Assembly (NCBI GenBank): GCA_030248135.1 | Contig: JASANC010002016.1 | Location: 1 to 64,000, forward strand | Reading direction: 5' to 3' | DNA: 64,000 nucleotides | Origin: Theristus sp. LFF4_11 | Lineage: Eukaryota > Nematoda > Chromadorea > Monhysterida > Xyalidae | The notes under the pieces: model-generated | Told to the model about the DNA's origin: nothing | The model's database searches: none | Seen by the model: the letters and a program-made list of their open reading frames with translations, nothing else | Shown here: in pieces, positions 20,701-32,700 of the stretch | How the letters are laid out: each line of letters opens with the position of its first letter | Position numbering within the stretch: the stretch's first letter is position 1 | Made by a program: the position numbers and the translations under genes

Positions 20701-23700
20701 GTGGTGGACCAATCAATGCCCCGATAGGTTGTGACATCATGGGAAATTTGAAACTCAGGGGGTGGGACGCTAGGTGATCCATTTTCGACTTTGTAAAACT
20801 TTTTTGACTGGTCTTGTCTCTGCTTGACTCTGCTTCTCGCTAACCTTGCTCTCTCGTCTGAGGTTGTGACGTTCATCGATTTGGCCGGCCACGAGAAATA
20901 CCTGAAAACGACGATCTTCGGCATGACCGGGCATCTGCCTCACTACTGCATGCTCATGGTCAGTCAGTGGCGGTTTTTTTTTCTTTCGTAACTTGGAACT
21001 ACCGATGAAAATGAAATGCTTTTTAACAGAAAAAAACCTTTAGCGCCAACTGATTGGAGGAAAAACAACTGTTTGAATGTTGGAAAACGAACGAACAAAG
21101 CGTAATTTGGGCGATCGGACCAGACTAACTCAGAGCACTCAGCAGTGTACAGAGAACGCCGTCGAGTAGGGCGCCCATCGAGTTTTCTCTGTCATTAACT
21201 GCCCATACACCATGGCGAGGCTCGTTCCCCCGAGCGCACAGACAGCGGGCCTAAACGCGCTACCACCCCACCCAGCCGTCGGTGGGAGTGACAAATTGTG
21301 CCAATCAGCACGTTCTATTTGAATGGATTCGTCAAAAGGCATCAACCTTGATCAGCGCCAGACACACTGATTGGCGGGGCCGGGGCAACGTGACAGCCAA
21401 TCAGCGCACACCATTTGAATCGTTCGTCCTCTATTACCAGGTCGGAGCGAACGCGGGCGTGATCGGCACGACGAAGGAGCACCTCGGGCTGGCGCTGGCG
21501 CTGTCGGTGCCGGTGTTCGTCGTCGTCACCAAGGTCGACATGTGCCCGCAGCCGGTGCTGAACGACACGCTGCACCTGCTGCAGAAGCTGCTCCGCTCGG
21601 CCGGATGCCGCAAGCTGCCGGTGATGGTGCAGTCGATCGACGACGTCGTCGTCTCCGCTGCGAATTTCATGTCCGAGAGGTGCGCCGGGGTTTTCTCTTT
21701 ACACGGCCGCTGGTGATTTGCGTGAAATACGGGTGATCCGGCACAGAAACGTGAAACAGTGATTCGCGAGCAAACACGGGGGGGGCATTACAAAAATGTG
21801 GTCAGCAAGGTTCAGGTTTGATCGAGATATTTCTTCGAAGCTTCTGCGCCAGCTTGGAAACTCAAAGCGGTTCGAGAAGGACACATTACTGATGAGGACA
21901 GCGCTCTTCTGCGTCTGATATTGGTCAAACCGAAATGCAGAGAGCCATCGTGCAAATTGGTTGATTTGCTATGAACGCTTTGTGGTTGTTGTGTGGTCTG
22001 CTGTGCGCTTTGACCGCATATTCAAAGACGAAAAATAGCATTCGTCTATCAGAAATGCAGTTTCGGTGTCTCACAAATCTTAGGGAATCACAGTGCGACA
22101 CTGCTTTTTTCGCAGGATATGTCCCGTGTTCCAAGTGTCCAACGTCAGTGGACTGAATTTGGATTTGCTGAAGATGTTTCTGAATCTGCTGGCTGTGCGC
22201 AGTCTGCCGTCTGAAGAAGGACCGGCCGAGTTTCAAATCGACGACACCTACTGGGTGGATGTAGGTTCAAACAAGTGTTATGATTACTGACGACAATTTT
22301 GAATCGCTCTATCAAGCCCGCAACGACTCTCTTTTATACGTCTGCAAATGCACAAATGTCTGAGTCGCAAAACTCAAAACGGCATCGGAGAGAGCAAAAG
22401 GTTGTTTTGTGGTCGTGCGTAATGAAGGAAATGAAGAAAAACGATTATCGATTTTCGAGTATGAACTTTTCTGTCCAGGGTGTTGGCGCCGTCGTCTCGG
22501 GCACTTGCCTTCGAGGGGTTGTCCGCCTGAACGACACCCTGCTGTTAGGGCCTGACCCTGTGGGCGCCTTTGTCTCTGTGCCAATCAAATCGATCCACCG
22601 AAAGCGACTGCCGGTCAAGGAGCTCCGCGGCGGGCAGACAGCCTCGTTTGCGCTTCGGTTGGTTCGGGAAATTCTGTTTTCAGGATTTTGGATTTCAGGA
22701 GTTTCTTTTCTTGGTTCTTTGGATTTCTTTTTTTCAGTTGTTTGAGTACTTTTTTCGATGCTGGATTTCTTCGATTCGCTTGGTGGTTTGGCTGAATCGG
22801 ATGTTGTTGGTGGTGGTGGTGGTGTGTGTGTGTTTGGTGGAAAAATTGTCTGATCTGTCTGCAGATGCAGTCAAAAGGCGCTGGTTTATGAAACGCACTT
22901 TTTTCTCCTGATTTGCAGCAAATTCAAAAAGAAGGAGCTCCGCAAGGGCATGGTGCTCGTGTCGGCCGAGCTGCAGCCGCGCGCCTGCTGGGAGTTCGAG
23001 GGCGAGATTCTCGTGTTGCACCACCCGACGACGATCTCTGCCAAGTACCAAGCGATGGGTTCGTTCGTTCGCGGTTGCACTTGCCAGTAGCCAGTTTTAG
23101 AGCGTTTTTTTCTGTGATGGTCAGCCAAATGTACGTGAAGTCCGCCGTTTGCGGTTTCGCCAGCGTATTTCGCATCCCCGCAGTGCCGCCTGGTTCGTCA
23201 GTGTGATGGGCACCAGGCTGAACGTCTTACCGCATGTTTTGATGGCGTTTTGCCCCCCCCCCCGTTGTCCATGTGCGCTGACCGCTGATCGCCACGCCAG
23301 GCGTTGCTGTCATCTGGCACTATCACCGTCCATTGTCAGATGTCAGATGGTATCCAGTGAGTGCCGAGCAGGTTGCCGGGCGAAGGCATGGCGCCGCACG
23401 GCAATGTGGAGTGGATGCTAGTGGAGGCAGCGCACGTGTCGGGATCCGAATGAATAGTCGATGTACAAGCATCTGCAGTGTCGTCATGGACTTTTCATTT
23501 TTTGATGCTCGTTTTCTTTCACCCATTTCAGTCCACTGTGGTCCGATTCGACAGACCGCTACGATCGTCTCGATGGACAAGGAGTGCCTGCGAACGGGCG
23601 ACAAATCGCTCGTCAAGTTTCGTTTCATCAAAAACGCCGAATATCTGCGGATCGGCACCCGGATGGTGTTCAGGGAGGGGCGTACGAAAGCCGTTGGTCA

Positions 23701-24600
23701 CGTTACCCGCTTGCTCACACAGGTGTCGTGTCTGTTTCGTTTTTCTGGTTCTGCGACTCAACGCGCGCGTGGATTGAAGATCAGTGTCATGCTTGGCGGG
23801 GCAATTCAAATTCATGAAGTGATCCGCGGAATGAGCAGTGAAGCTCATGTTTCACGTTTTCTTGATTGCGTTTTGTCTGAAAACTATTAAAGTTGACTGA
23901 GCCGGGAGTGTGTGCGCTGTGCGTGGTGTAATATTGTGGAAATGAAGTTTAAAAAAACATTTGACGTCTATTGGGTAGGTTTGCAGAACTTTCAACCATT
24001 CAGCTCAGCAGTAAGCCGATTTTGAAATGTGCTCTTACTTTTTTTCAGGCGCCAGCGGCGTCCGCTGCGCACGCGTCCAAGAACGCGAAACGCCAGGCAG
24101 CCGGTTAGGAGTTTTCTCAACGTTTTTTATTTGAAAAAAAAATTCCGTGAATTTTCTTTCATCCACGCTGCTTGGGGAAGAAAATCGAAATTATAAAGAT
24201 AGAAACGAAACTCAACATCGCAGAAGCGAAGGGCCACTACAGCCAGCAGCAGGGCCAATGGCAGCAAGGGGACCTGGCGAAGTCCGGCGTCGCGACGGCA
24301 CTGGTGAAACGCCGAAGTGGCGGTGGCGGCGGTGGGACGAAGAAAAGCCGCAACAAGAAACTACGTGGCGAACAACAACAACAACAGCAGCTGCAGTTGA
24401 CCGATCTGCAAACGTCAGCCAGGACAACCACAGCAACCACAAGCTCATCGACTGCACCACCGATGTTGCTGAGTCAACCAGTGGCCGGTGCTACCACACC
24501 CGTTGCACCACCACCGCCGACGCGCATGTCACCAAACAAGCCGTCTGACCAGTCAGTGGCGAAGCTGGCGGCCGAAAATGGCGCCATCATTGACGGTTGA
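17788..24600 (+). CDS. GTPBP1: GTP-binding protein GTPBP1 homolog (translational GTPase family)
   Basis: EF-Tu-like GTPase of the GTPBP1/2 group, linked to ribosome and mRNA-turnover functions. Exons: 17788-17895, 18366-18505, 18870-18934, 19514-19653, 20044-20180, 20451-20595, 20863-20958, 21441-21679, 22116-22260, 22489-22667, 22919-23058, 23532-23722, 24049-24103, 24224-24600. All phases join: 718 aa (human 669). G1 is GNVDAGKST (exon 5), G3 DLAGHEKY (exon 7), G4 TKVD (exon 8). EF-Tu domain 2/3 signatures are [26 protein letters not shown] and [11 protein letters not shown]. If exon 13 reads through, the protein stops at 24108 after 594 aa. I prefer splicing to 24224 because it is in phase and adds a basic Gly/Arg/Lys-rich tail as in human GTPBP1, followed by a Gln-rich stretch. 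Many introns carry MITEs or SINEs. Confidence 0.93.
18018..18050. repeat. GAAT microsatellite
   Basis: A short run of GAAT units in intron 1 of the GTPBP1 homolog. Confidence 0.8.
18069..18255. mobile_element. Palindromic MITE family C, full copy in GTPBP1 intron 1
   Basis: The left end reads CAATCAGCTGATTGG and the right end CCAATCAGCTGATTGCC, in inverted orientation, with GTGATCAC-type cores. The same ends occur at 29973-30140, 32587-32722 and, as a half copy, 30515-30588. Target duplications cannot be resolved by eye. Confidence 0.65.
18626..18752. mobile_element. MITE family D, copy in GTPBP1 intron 2
   Basis: Starts CCCGAGACTCAATGCGCGC, contains ATGACGCGGGAATTCAAAAT, and ends GCATTGAATCGC. 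Closest to the copy at 31977-32160. Confidence 0.65.
19430..19513. repeat. Family C MITE remnant abutting the exon 4 splice acceptor of GTPBP1
   Basis: CTCCGCCTCCACAGCAAT and GCACGCATCAACCAATCAAC resemble the right half of the copy at 32587-32722. The acceptor AAACTTTAG used by exon 4 (19514) directly follows, so the branch-point and acceptor region may be transposon-derived. The similarity is partial. Confidence 0.4.
19695..19915 (-). repeat. tRNA-derived SINE family 2, copy in GTPBP1 intron 4
   Basis: Second copy of the repeat at 9670-9880, sharing AACTCCGG, TTTCTCCA and GTGTCCTGTCC-type segments in the same order and a degenerate B-box (AGTTCGAGAACC on the minus strand). Confidence 0.5.
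21140..21300 (-). repeat. tRNA-derived SINE family 1, copy in GTPBP1 intron 7
   Basis: GAGTAGGGCGCCCATCGAGTTT, followed by TGTCATTAACTGCCCATACAC and a tRNA-like tail, matches 27573-27705 and 46520-46735. On the minus strand the head carries A-box and B-box-like sequences; this copy is the most diverged. Confidence 0.6.
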
Positions 24601-25462
24601 AATTACTGGATATAGGATTTTGCTGGTTTTGGGATGCGGTGTTTTTGTATTTGATAACTGGACATGAGAATAGATGGTTTTTTGCGGTTTTGAATGGAAA
24701 AATGCGTGGTATAGGTGAAAATGAGAGTTTGGCATTTTGCGATTTTTTGCCGTCATTGCCGTGTCTTCGAGACACAAAAGGCTAGGAGGAATACATTTTT
24801 GTGATTTCCATGGTCTCTGTGCAAAGCATGAGTGAACTTTTAGTCTTTTTACCTTTTTTTCTGTTGATTTTTTTGTTTTCTGTTTGCGATACAATCTGTG
24901 CCGTACAATCATTAGCTTTGGCGTTTCTGGTTTCTTTTCGTGTTTGATGTTCGTAAATTTGAAATGTCGTTTTTTGAAGTTTTGTTTTTCAAGTAGTCAG
25001 ACTCTGTACACAACAATTCAATTGACGGTGTCCCGAACATGTGTTCTATTTGCCGATTGATTGAGTTGATTTGTTGTTATCGCTGTTTACTGCTTGTTGT
25101 TTCGCATTTCTTTCTCGCGTTGTTTTTCTCTCTGTTCAGATTCCAAGTTTGAGAAGTTTATCGAATTTTTGTTTCTGCAGTGAAAGTGCACACAACCAAT
25201 AATAAACAAACCTTCTGAGTAAAAAATAAGTGCGGTTCTTCTGGGGTTTTGACCAGTGGTCAGCCCACACGATGCGTGCCAGTCAAACAGGATAACCAAA
25301 AAAGTGGAACTTGATTGTGCAATCCTGATTGTGTAACTGCGACTTAGTTTCGAGGTGCTTCTTTGTTTGACTGTGTAGAAGCATTTTATTTCTACCGTTG
25401 GTGACAAAAACACTGAAAACAAACGGTTACGAAATTCAGACAATAAATATCGCAGAAAAAAT
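24601..25462. other. Intergenic/3'-UTR region between GTPBP1 and the first SLC25A19
   Basis: T-rich sequence without a supported gene. Candidate poly(A) signals AATAAA are at 25201 and 25442, the second only about 16 bp before the next ATG, so the two transcription units are nearly adjacent. Confidence 0.5.
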
Positions 25463-28400
25463 ATGAGTTCGGACGATCAGCAGCCGTGCACGTCCAATGA
25501 ACAGGCTCGACAATCAGTATTTTTATTTGTTTGTTTCTAAGTTTTGATCTATCGATCGAATTCAAAGCAGGTATTGAAGTATTCCGGTTGAGATTATCCG
25601 ATAGTCTCATTGCATGTCCATTATTTCCAGGTTGAATTGAGCGCATTCGAGCATGGCCTCGCTGGAGTCAGCAGCGGCTTTGTCACCAGGGCACTCTGTC
25701 AGCCATTGGACGTGCTGAAGATTCGATTTCAGGTTTGCTTGACATCAAAAAGTTCTGTTGTCCTGCGATTGGCTGCTTCTGTGCATGGCCAGTCGCGGTG
25801 CGTGGCCGATTTCGGAAGCATTTACGCATTTGCACCAATGCATGTCCAGTGTTGCATTTCAGTGTCAATGGGAACCGATGAAACGGTGTCAAGGCAAATA
25901 CACCAGTGTCAGTCAGGCGATTGTACTGATCCTACGAGAGGAGGGTCTGAAGGCGTTCTGGAGGGGACACATTCCGGGACAATGCCTCTCCGTCGTTTAT
26001 GGGGCGGTACAGGTACGCCAGTTGTGGTCGATGATGCATGAATGATGATTTTTGTCAAAACTTCGTAAAAAGCTCTGGTGTCAAAACCGCTTATACGATA
26101 GGAAATGTTGCACAAGCAAACAAACAAGTCACAAGCAAACACGTACGCACATGCTGACACTGCTGTTGCACAGTCTCAGTCAAGGCGAGTACCAGCCCTA
26201 GTCTAAGAGTTGTATTTTTTAAGAATGCCAGATTTTCCCAGTCGTGCAAAGGACGCAGAATGAACAGAATAGCACGAAGAAGCAATTGATTTCAGAAAAA
26301 AAACACGTGAAATTTGACACAATTGCGTTTCTAAACGAGTTTTTTCTTTCCGTCAAATTTCGCGCGCTCCTTGTACCCTGAGAAAAAGCTGCCATGTTTA
26401 ATCGGCCATACCATAATGTTTGTGACTGTGCCAGCATTATTGCTGTGTGTTATAAGTGAAAGTGACTCTTATCAGACCGAAACTGTATTCGAATCAAGCG
26501 ATGCAGTCAACTATCCATCTCGTATCAATTCAGCCAGTTTCAACCGATTTCAACTCCACCGTGCCACCCCAGCCCACCCATTTTTATTCTTTCAGTTCGT
26601 CACATTCAATCTGCTCCGCCAGCTCGCACATCGCCGTTTGCCGGAGCCGGTCGCGCAGAGTCATGCTGGCGTCGTGAATTTCGCGTGCGGCTCGATCACC
26701 GGCTGCGTGGCCGTGACTGCCGCACTGCCGTTGGACGTGATGCGCACGCGATTCGTCGCACAGGGATACCCGCCGGTGACAATGTCGGGTGGGGTTGGGA
26801 GTTGGAGTGACTGAAAGGGGGTTGAGTGGATGAAGCGGGGTTGAGTGGCTGAAAGGGGGTTGGAGTGACTGAAAGGGGGTTGAGTGGCTGAAAGGAAGGG
26901 GCATTGAGGGGGAACTGAGGGGCTGAAAAAAGTGGGAAAGTTGAGTGCCTTAAAAACATGATCATCGTTTTTCTGCTTCCGTGTGATTCTGCCATTCACT
27001 GCACCACATAACATTGATCGCAAATCGGTGTGTCACGCCTGTCCCTGTTTGCAGCTGTACCGCAGTATGGCGCACGCGACGCGCGTCATGTGGCGCACCG
27101 AGGGCGTTCGCGCATTCTACCGTGGATTCGTGCCGAACGTCGCGCAAATGGCGCCGCATACCGGTGCGTTCAGGGGGGCACCATGCATTGTTGTTGTTGT
27201 GATTTTTAGGCGATGTTTTTAGCCACGGCTAACCCAGAGAAGCGTACAGAACGCCATTTCGGCAGTTCTGCCTGGTGTCCGTCGCACTGACGAGCCAGGG
27301 GGCACCGCGGTATGCGTCTACCTGGCGAAACCGCAAACAGCGAACTTGTATTGTATACACTCGCAAAACACCGGGTCCCGTGTGGCTTTATTGCCCGGGA
27401 TGGTTGTTTTGTGAGATTTTACTACCTAGGTTCGCTGATGTTTTGCCCAGACTATAAGATCTGTCTGTGGTAAAACACCTTCGGCAGTTCTGCCTGGTGT
27501 CCGTCGCACTGACGAGCCAGGGGGCACCGCGGTATGCGTCTACCTGGCGAAACCGCAAACAGCGAACTTGTATTGAGTAGGGCGCCCATCGAGTTTTCAC
27601 TGTCATTAAGTGCCTATACACCCCTCGGCGGGGCTCGATCCCCCGAGCGCACAGACTGCAGTCTAACGCACTACCACCAGGCCACGAGGGTGGCATCACC
27701 AGGCGACGCTCTGTCTGACTAGGCATTCATTCATCATACATAAAACACCCAATCAGCACGATCGAATGGAACTTTCTCGAACGAATTCGTTTGCAGGCTT
27801 GCAGTTCGCGTTTTATTACGGCAGTTCGCGTGTTTGGCGACGCATCTTCGACGGAGTCAATGGAGCCTCGGTTGAATCTCACACCACGTCGCCGCTGTTT
27901 GCTAAAATCGGTGCGTTTAGTTGTGCCTGTGCAAATCAACTGTCATTGGCTGGCCTGCTGCTGTGACGGCCAACCAATAAGCGTGTGCGATTTAGATTTT
28001 GTCAAAAAATGCGCATGATTGACAATAATTGGTGTTTCAGGTGCTTTTAAGCAGCAAATAAATAAATAATGGCTTTTAAGTAAATCACCGCAAAAAAGAA
28101 AACACCGACATCGTTATGCAAAGTCGAAGCACTAAACAGGTCTCCTACTAAATCTGGTGCCTAAGCCAAGCCTTTTCATGGAGGAACATCGGTGAACCTG
28201 AGTTTTGTGAAAATCTGATCCATCCTTTTGAAAGCGCGCGCTGATCGTTGTTGAAGTATTTCGACAGCTGTTTATTTGGGTATGTGTTTTAGGTGCGTTC
28301 GAAAGCGCGACGTGCGGTGCGTTCGCGGGTCTCGCAGCGAAATGTGTCGTCTACCCGTTGGATGTACTGAAGAAACGGCTGATGCTCGTCGGCGTGGAGG

Positions 28401-28936
28401 AGACGCGCGTTTGGTTTCGCAAGAGATCGGACGTGCCGAAATACCGCGGACTGTTGCATTGTGCCACGTGTATCGCGCGAAACGAAGGAATCAGAGGTAA
28501 AACATAGGCTTGTCCAAACCAGTCATGTATGTTTTCGCAGAATACAGGGCAAGCGAAACTTTGTTTTTTCAAGAAAAAAACGAATGTACCGGGTTTGGCT
28601 GAAATCAAATACCCCATTCTTGTGGCTAAGTACCTTGCACAACTTCTGACACCTCTTTTTTCCGTGTGTTGGAATTTGTAAAAAAGTTATTCCACCTTTT
28701 TTGTGCGTCTCCCGCATTTTTAGATAATAGCTGGATATCACCTTTTCGCCAGTTTCAAAGGCGTTCGTTTTTTACAGTTAAATTTTGTTTCTTTTTCAGG
28801 CTTCTACAAAGGAATGGTCGCCAGTCTGTACAAGGCTGCGCTTACATCAGCGCTCGTGTTTTCGGTCTACGAGCAAAGTTGCCGCCTGTTGCGGTTTTAC
28901 AAACATTCAAACGTAATTTACCCGTTTTCTAACTAG
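25463..28936 (+). CDS. SLC25A19: Mitochondrial thiamine pyrophosphate carrier, tandem copy A
   Basis: Inner-membrane carrier importing thiamine pyrophosphate for mitochondrial dehydrogenases. Exons: 25463-25516, 25631-25732, 25863-26012, 26596-26775, 27055-27163, 27797-27910, 28293-28496, 28800-28936. Phases join into 349 aa (human 320). The carrier motifs are PLDVLKIR (repeat 1), PLDVMRTR (repeat 2) and PLDVLKKR (repeat 3), with TPC-like GLAGVSSGFVTRALCQPLD, FVTFNLLRQL, RTEGVRAFYRGFVPN and YKGMVASLYKAALTSA. Exon 7 is fused relative to copy B (no intron after KKRL), and its linker VGVEETRVWFRKRSDVPK differs from the usual GFEH-type sequence. Introns 3-5 contain a mariner-like MITE and an interrupted SINE. 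A paralog follows 835 bp downstream in the same orientation. Confidence 0.92.
26170..26413. mobile_element. MITE family B, degraded copy in SLC25A19-A intron 3
   Basis: Matches the family at 41422-41691: CTAGTCTAAGAGTTGT near the left, GAATGAACAGAATA in the middle, and CGCGCGCTCCTTGTACCCTG then TTTAATCGGCCATACC at the right. The left TIR is lost. Confidence 0.65.
26800..26950. repeat. Short tandem GGGGTTGAGTGGCTGAAA-type repeat
   Basis: Five or six imperfect copies of an approximately 15-25-bp unit TGAAAGGGGGTTGAGTG or TGGAGTGAC fill part of intron 4 of copy A. Confidence 0.8.
27205..27705 (-). repeat. SINE family 1 copy interrupted by a 222-bp tandem duplication
   Basis: The SINE 5' part (27205-27258, GATTTTTAGGCGATGTTTTT then GGCTAACCCAGAGAAGCGTA) and 3' part (27573-27705, GAGTAGGGCGCCC to GCCACGAGGGTGGC) are contiguous in the copy at 46520-46735. 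Here about 315 bp separates them. The intervening sequence begins and ends with the same 94-bp segment (27259-27352 and 27481-27574), so it is either a tandem duplication or a tiny LTR-like insertion. The tRNA-like head on the minus strand has TGGCCTGGTGG (A-box-like) and GGGATCGAGCCCC (B-box-like). Confidence 0.7.
28640..28735. repeat. Fragment of the composite element F terminus
   Basis: TGCGTCTCCCGCATTTTTAG followed by ATAATA in intron 7 of SLC25A19-A matches the right terminus of the elements at 44068-45112 and 48605-49642. Confidence 0.55.
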
Positions 28937-29770
28937 CCAGCAAGGCTGAATTGAGTTTTTATTCGCCATATTGTGCTGCAATGAGAGCAGCTTTAGTGCT
29001 CAGTTAAAGCTAATTAGCTTCGTTTTTTAGCGTGTTGTGTTTGGTCATAAAAATAGGCGCCGTGTGAGTGTTTTTTGTAGATTGTGTGTGCTGAATAATA
29101 TGTCTGCACTGCCGTATCATCTTGCTTCTGGCAGTTTGTTTCTGTTTTGCGGTATGCTGGTGTTGAATCTGGTGATTTATTTTTCATCTAGTCGTGCTTC
29201 TTTCATTGAATGCATAATTTTTGTTTCTTTTGTGCCCACGGGATGTTCTGAAGCTGTGAATCGACTTTGCTACAGCTTTTCAATACTACGAACTTTGCCA
29301 TAGTTTTTCAACAAAACGGTTATTGTAAAGTTCAGTGATTCCTCCACTACTGTGTGTTTATTCATTACTTCGACGATTGTTGTTACTGTTTCTTTCTGTT
29401 TCCGTTTTGTTTTTGCTTTTCTGCAAGTTGCCCATGTTCTTGTCGTGTTCTCGTCTGGATTTACTCATTGATTCCAATGTTGTTGTTCCCATCAATAATC
29501 AGGGTCGTTTTGTCGTGTGTGATTTGTTATTTCTATCATAGTGAAACACAAAGCGTTCGCTGTCATGGCAGATTTTTATTTTTAGCATAATCTAACACAT
29601 TACAGTCTGCTTCAGATGCTGAACAATCAGAAAAAATAAACTTTCATAATCTGGGCTGTGTCACACCATTTTCTACCAGATTGGTTGTTACACCAATGCA
29701 AGACTGGTCGTACTGAGCTTATTTTTTTATCTCACAAATCTTTGATTTGGGATGGCTGTTTCACAAAAAA
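28937..29770. other. Intergenic region between the two SLC25A19 copies
   Basis: T-rich sequence without supported genes or recognised repeats. An AATAAA at 29635 could serve copy A. A short upstream ATG at 29752 opens a 22-codon frame out of phase with copy B. Confidence 0.5.
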
Positions 29771-32700
29771 ATGGTGATCAGAAAAAACGAAGCGACGATG
29801 AATATCGCCGTGGCACTTGACCCCGAACTACCGTCCACGTCGGCGGGGGTGATTCACCCCTGTACAGAGGTTGGTGTGTTTTTGGCTGATCAAAAAAGAA
29901 GGCATTTCAGATTGAGGACAGTTCAATGAAAAAAAAGTAAAAATGAAGATGTGTGCCGACGTACTTGGCGTGCAGTCGAACTCCAAATTGCACAGGCAAA
30001 CAGCTGATTGGTTGGTGATCACGTGATGCATATGCCACTTCTCTTGTGCGGAACAGACGATTTCACCTCCACAGGAAGCATACATCGCGTGATCAGCAAC
30101 CAATCAGCTGATAGCCTATAATTTAAAAAATTCGATTGCAAGTGGGGCCATGAAAGAGGGCGTTTGAAAGAAAGTTAGCAGTACAGAGGTAAACCAACCC
30201 CACTTTCCTTAGGCTAACTCTAGGCAGGGGGCATTCCTGAACGATTCTGTGCGCATGAATTGGCCTTTAGGCGTTCATTATTTCTGATTTTTGTTCTCAA
30301 TTCAAATTCTGGAAAATCTGTGCCAGATCGAACTGACGTCATTCGATCACGGACTGGCCGGCGTTGCGAGTGGCGTCGTGATGCGCGCGTTTTGTCAGCC
30401 GTTGGATGTGCTGAAGATCCGATTTCAAGTGAATTATCTTTTTGGGGCATTTTATTGGGAGATTCTACAAACGGTTTTTGGTTTTGACACCATCTCTGCG
30501 GGGAGAACGGACTCTGTACTGCACAGAAAGCGTGCATCACACGTGATCACCAACCAATCAGCTGATCGTCTATAATTTAAGAGTTGGACTGTATTGCGTT
30601 GTGTGTTCAGCTTCAACTGGAGCCGATCAGCTTTGAAGGCGGCGGCAAGTACAAAAGCGTCCCGCAGGCGATTCGACTGATTGCCGCTGAGGAGGGACTC
30701 TGGGCGTTGTGGAAGGGCCACTTGCCGGGACAGTACCAATCGGCCGTGTACGGAGTCGTGCAGGTGTGTGCGGTTTTGGTTGAACAGGGATTGGCTGGCT
30801 GCTTGTTGAATGGTAGAGCTATTGAAGATGTGCCTTCTCAGCTGCCGACAAAGTCTCCCTTCCCACAGTTTCAAACTCTGACTGTAACGTTATTGCAGTA
30901 AAAGGCGCCATTCATGTTTAAGCACAATGAAGGACCTTGCTGTGCAGCAAGGCTAAAAGAGCGCACACGTGGAGTGGCGTGAAGAATTGGTGTCCTTCGT
31001 CCTTATGAGACGAAAAAAAGGCGCCAACTTGTTCAGTTCACCCAGTCAGCGTGCCCAGTTCACTCGTCCCATTTTACGATCACTCGTTTCTCCCCTTCTA
31101 TCGCCGATGCAGTTCGTCACGTTCGAGTGGTTCACCCGCAAAAGTCACGAGCTCCTACCAGCCGCGGTCACCCAGCAGTACACGCCCGTTGTCAACTTTG
31201 CCAGCGGCGCCATGGCCGGCGTCGTCGCCACGACTGCGGCGCTGCCGTTGGACGTGATGAGGACGAGATTCGTCGCGCAGGGACAACCAGCAGTGAGCGT
31301 TCATGATGTGCTTGCAGCTGCATTGGTTGTTATGCAGTTGAAACACGCTGATTGGTTGTACAGTTGTGATGAGGCCAATCATGGTGCGGTGGAAGCTGCA
31401 AATTTTAGTACTGGTGTCAAACTAAAGAGACAGCTGCATTCAGGAGTTTACGGATGAAATCGGATGGCTGGTGCGAAACGTTGCGTTCATGAGTGCAAAA
31501 AGAGGCACTGGGTCATTCGATTTACTGAATAAATTAACTGCGGCGGCATAGGTTTCGATATTTTTCAGGAACGCTTTTTTGAAGTGTTTATTAGCTATAC
31601 GTCACTAAATACCATTTCCATGAATGCACCGCACTTAAAATTGCATTTTATCCCAATAATTTTTAAAATTCCAAAAAAATCTCGACTGTTTGAGAATGTG
31701 ACTGTGAACGTCTGGGCAGTCAAGCAATCATTTCAGCATCTCCGTCCCGTTCAAGACTGACCAGCCAGCAATGCGCTGTTCTTTGCAGCTCTACCAAAGC
31801 ATGCTGCACGCGAGCACGGTCATGTGGCGCACGGAAGGCCCGCGCGCGTTCTATCGTGGTTTCGTGCCGACGGTCGTCCAGATCGCTCCGTTCACTGGTT
31901 GGTCGTCGGGCGGGAGAAGGGGCATTTCCGTCTCGTGCGTTTTGAAAAGTATTCCTGCTATGATCTTTCATTTTGGCCCCGAGACTCAGTGCGGGCACAG
32001 ATTGGTAAACAGTTTCATGCATGACGCGGGAATTCAAAATTTGGCAAAGTGATTCGAATCTTGTAAATAGGAACGAGTCACTAAGGCGATTTTGGAATTG
32101 CCACATAAAAACTTGAAACTAGTTTCCTTTCACGTCTGCAAACCCATTGAGTCGCAGAATCTAAACAATCTAATAAAAAATCTTTTGTTTTCGTTGTGCT
32201 ACCAGTGCGTTGGCAGAGATCGAAAGGGGGACTTACTATCATCCTTTTTTTGATGCAGCAATTGAATATTGCAGTTGCAGTGGCTTTGGGACACTGTTCG
32301 GGGCTTCCAGTGACTGCTTTGCTTTGTCAACGTCGTCGACCATACACAGTTTGTCAGTTATACGGACGATCGATAATTTTCAAGCAAACTTCCTTGGTTG
32401 ATTCAGGCTGCCAATTTGCGTTCTACCGCGCCGCGATCCGCGTTTGGCGGCGTTTCCTGCAGCGGCAGACGGGCGCTGAAACGTCGAAACAACAAGCGGT
32501 CTCGTCAACGGGCTCGCTCGGCAATGTTGGTGCGTGCGAGAAGCCCGAAACGATGCGCTGTACTTGGTTTTACAGTCGATTTCTTGTATCATATGCAACC
32601 AGCTGATTGGTTGGTGATCACGCGTGATGCATGCTTTTGCACGACCGACTCCGCCTCCGCAGCAATGCCTGCACAGAAAGCATGCACCACTCGGCCGCCA

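Noticed and set aside
23300..23890. 185-codon plus frame near 23333-23890
   Set aside because: Its useful part is GTPBP1 exon 12; the upstream and downstream parts are intron read-through.
24172..24223. Separate gene starting at the 24172 start-like codon
   Set aside because: The downstream frame joins GTPBP1 exon 13 in phase, and its basic tail resembles the known C terminus, so a spliced final exon is more economical.
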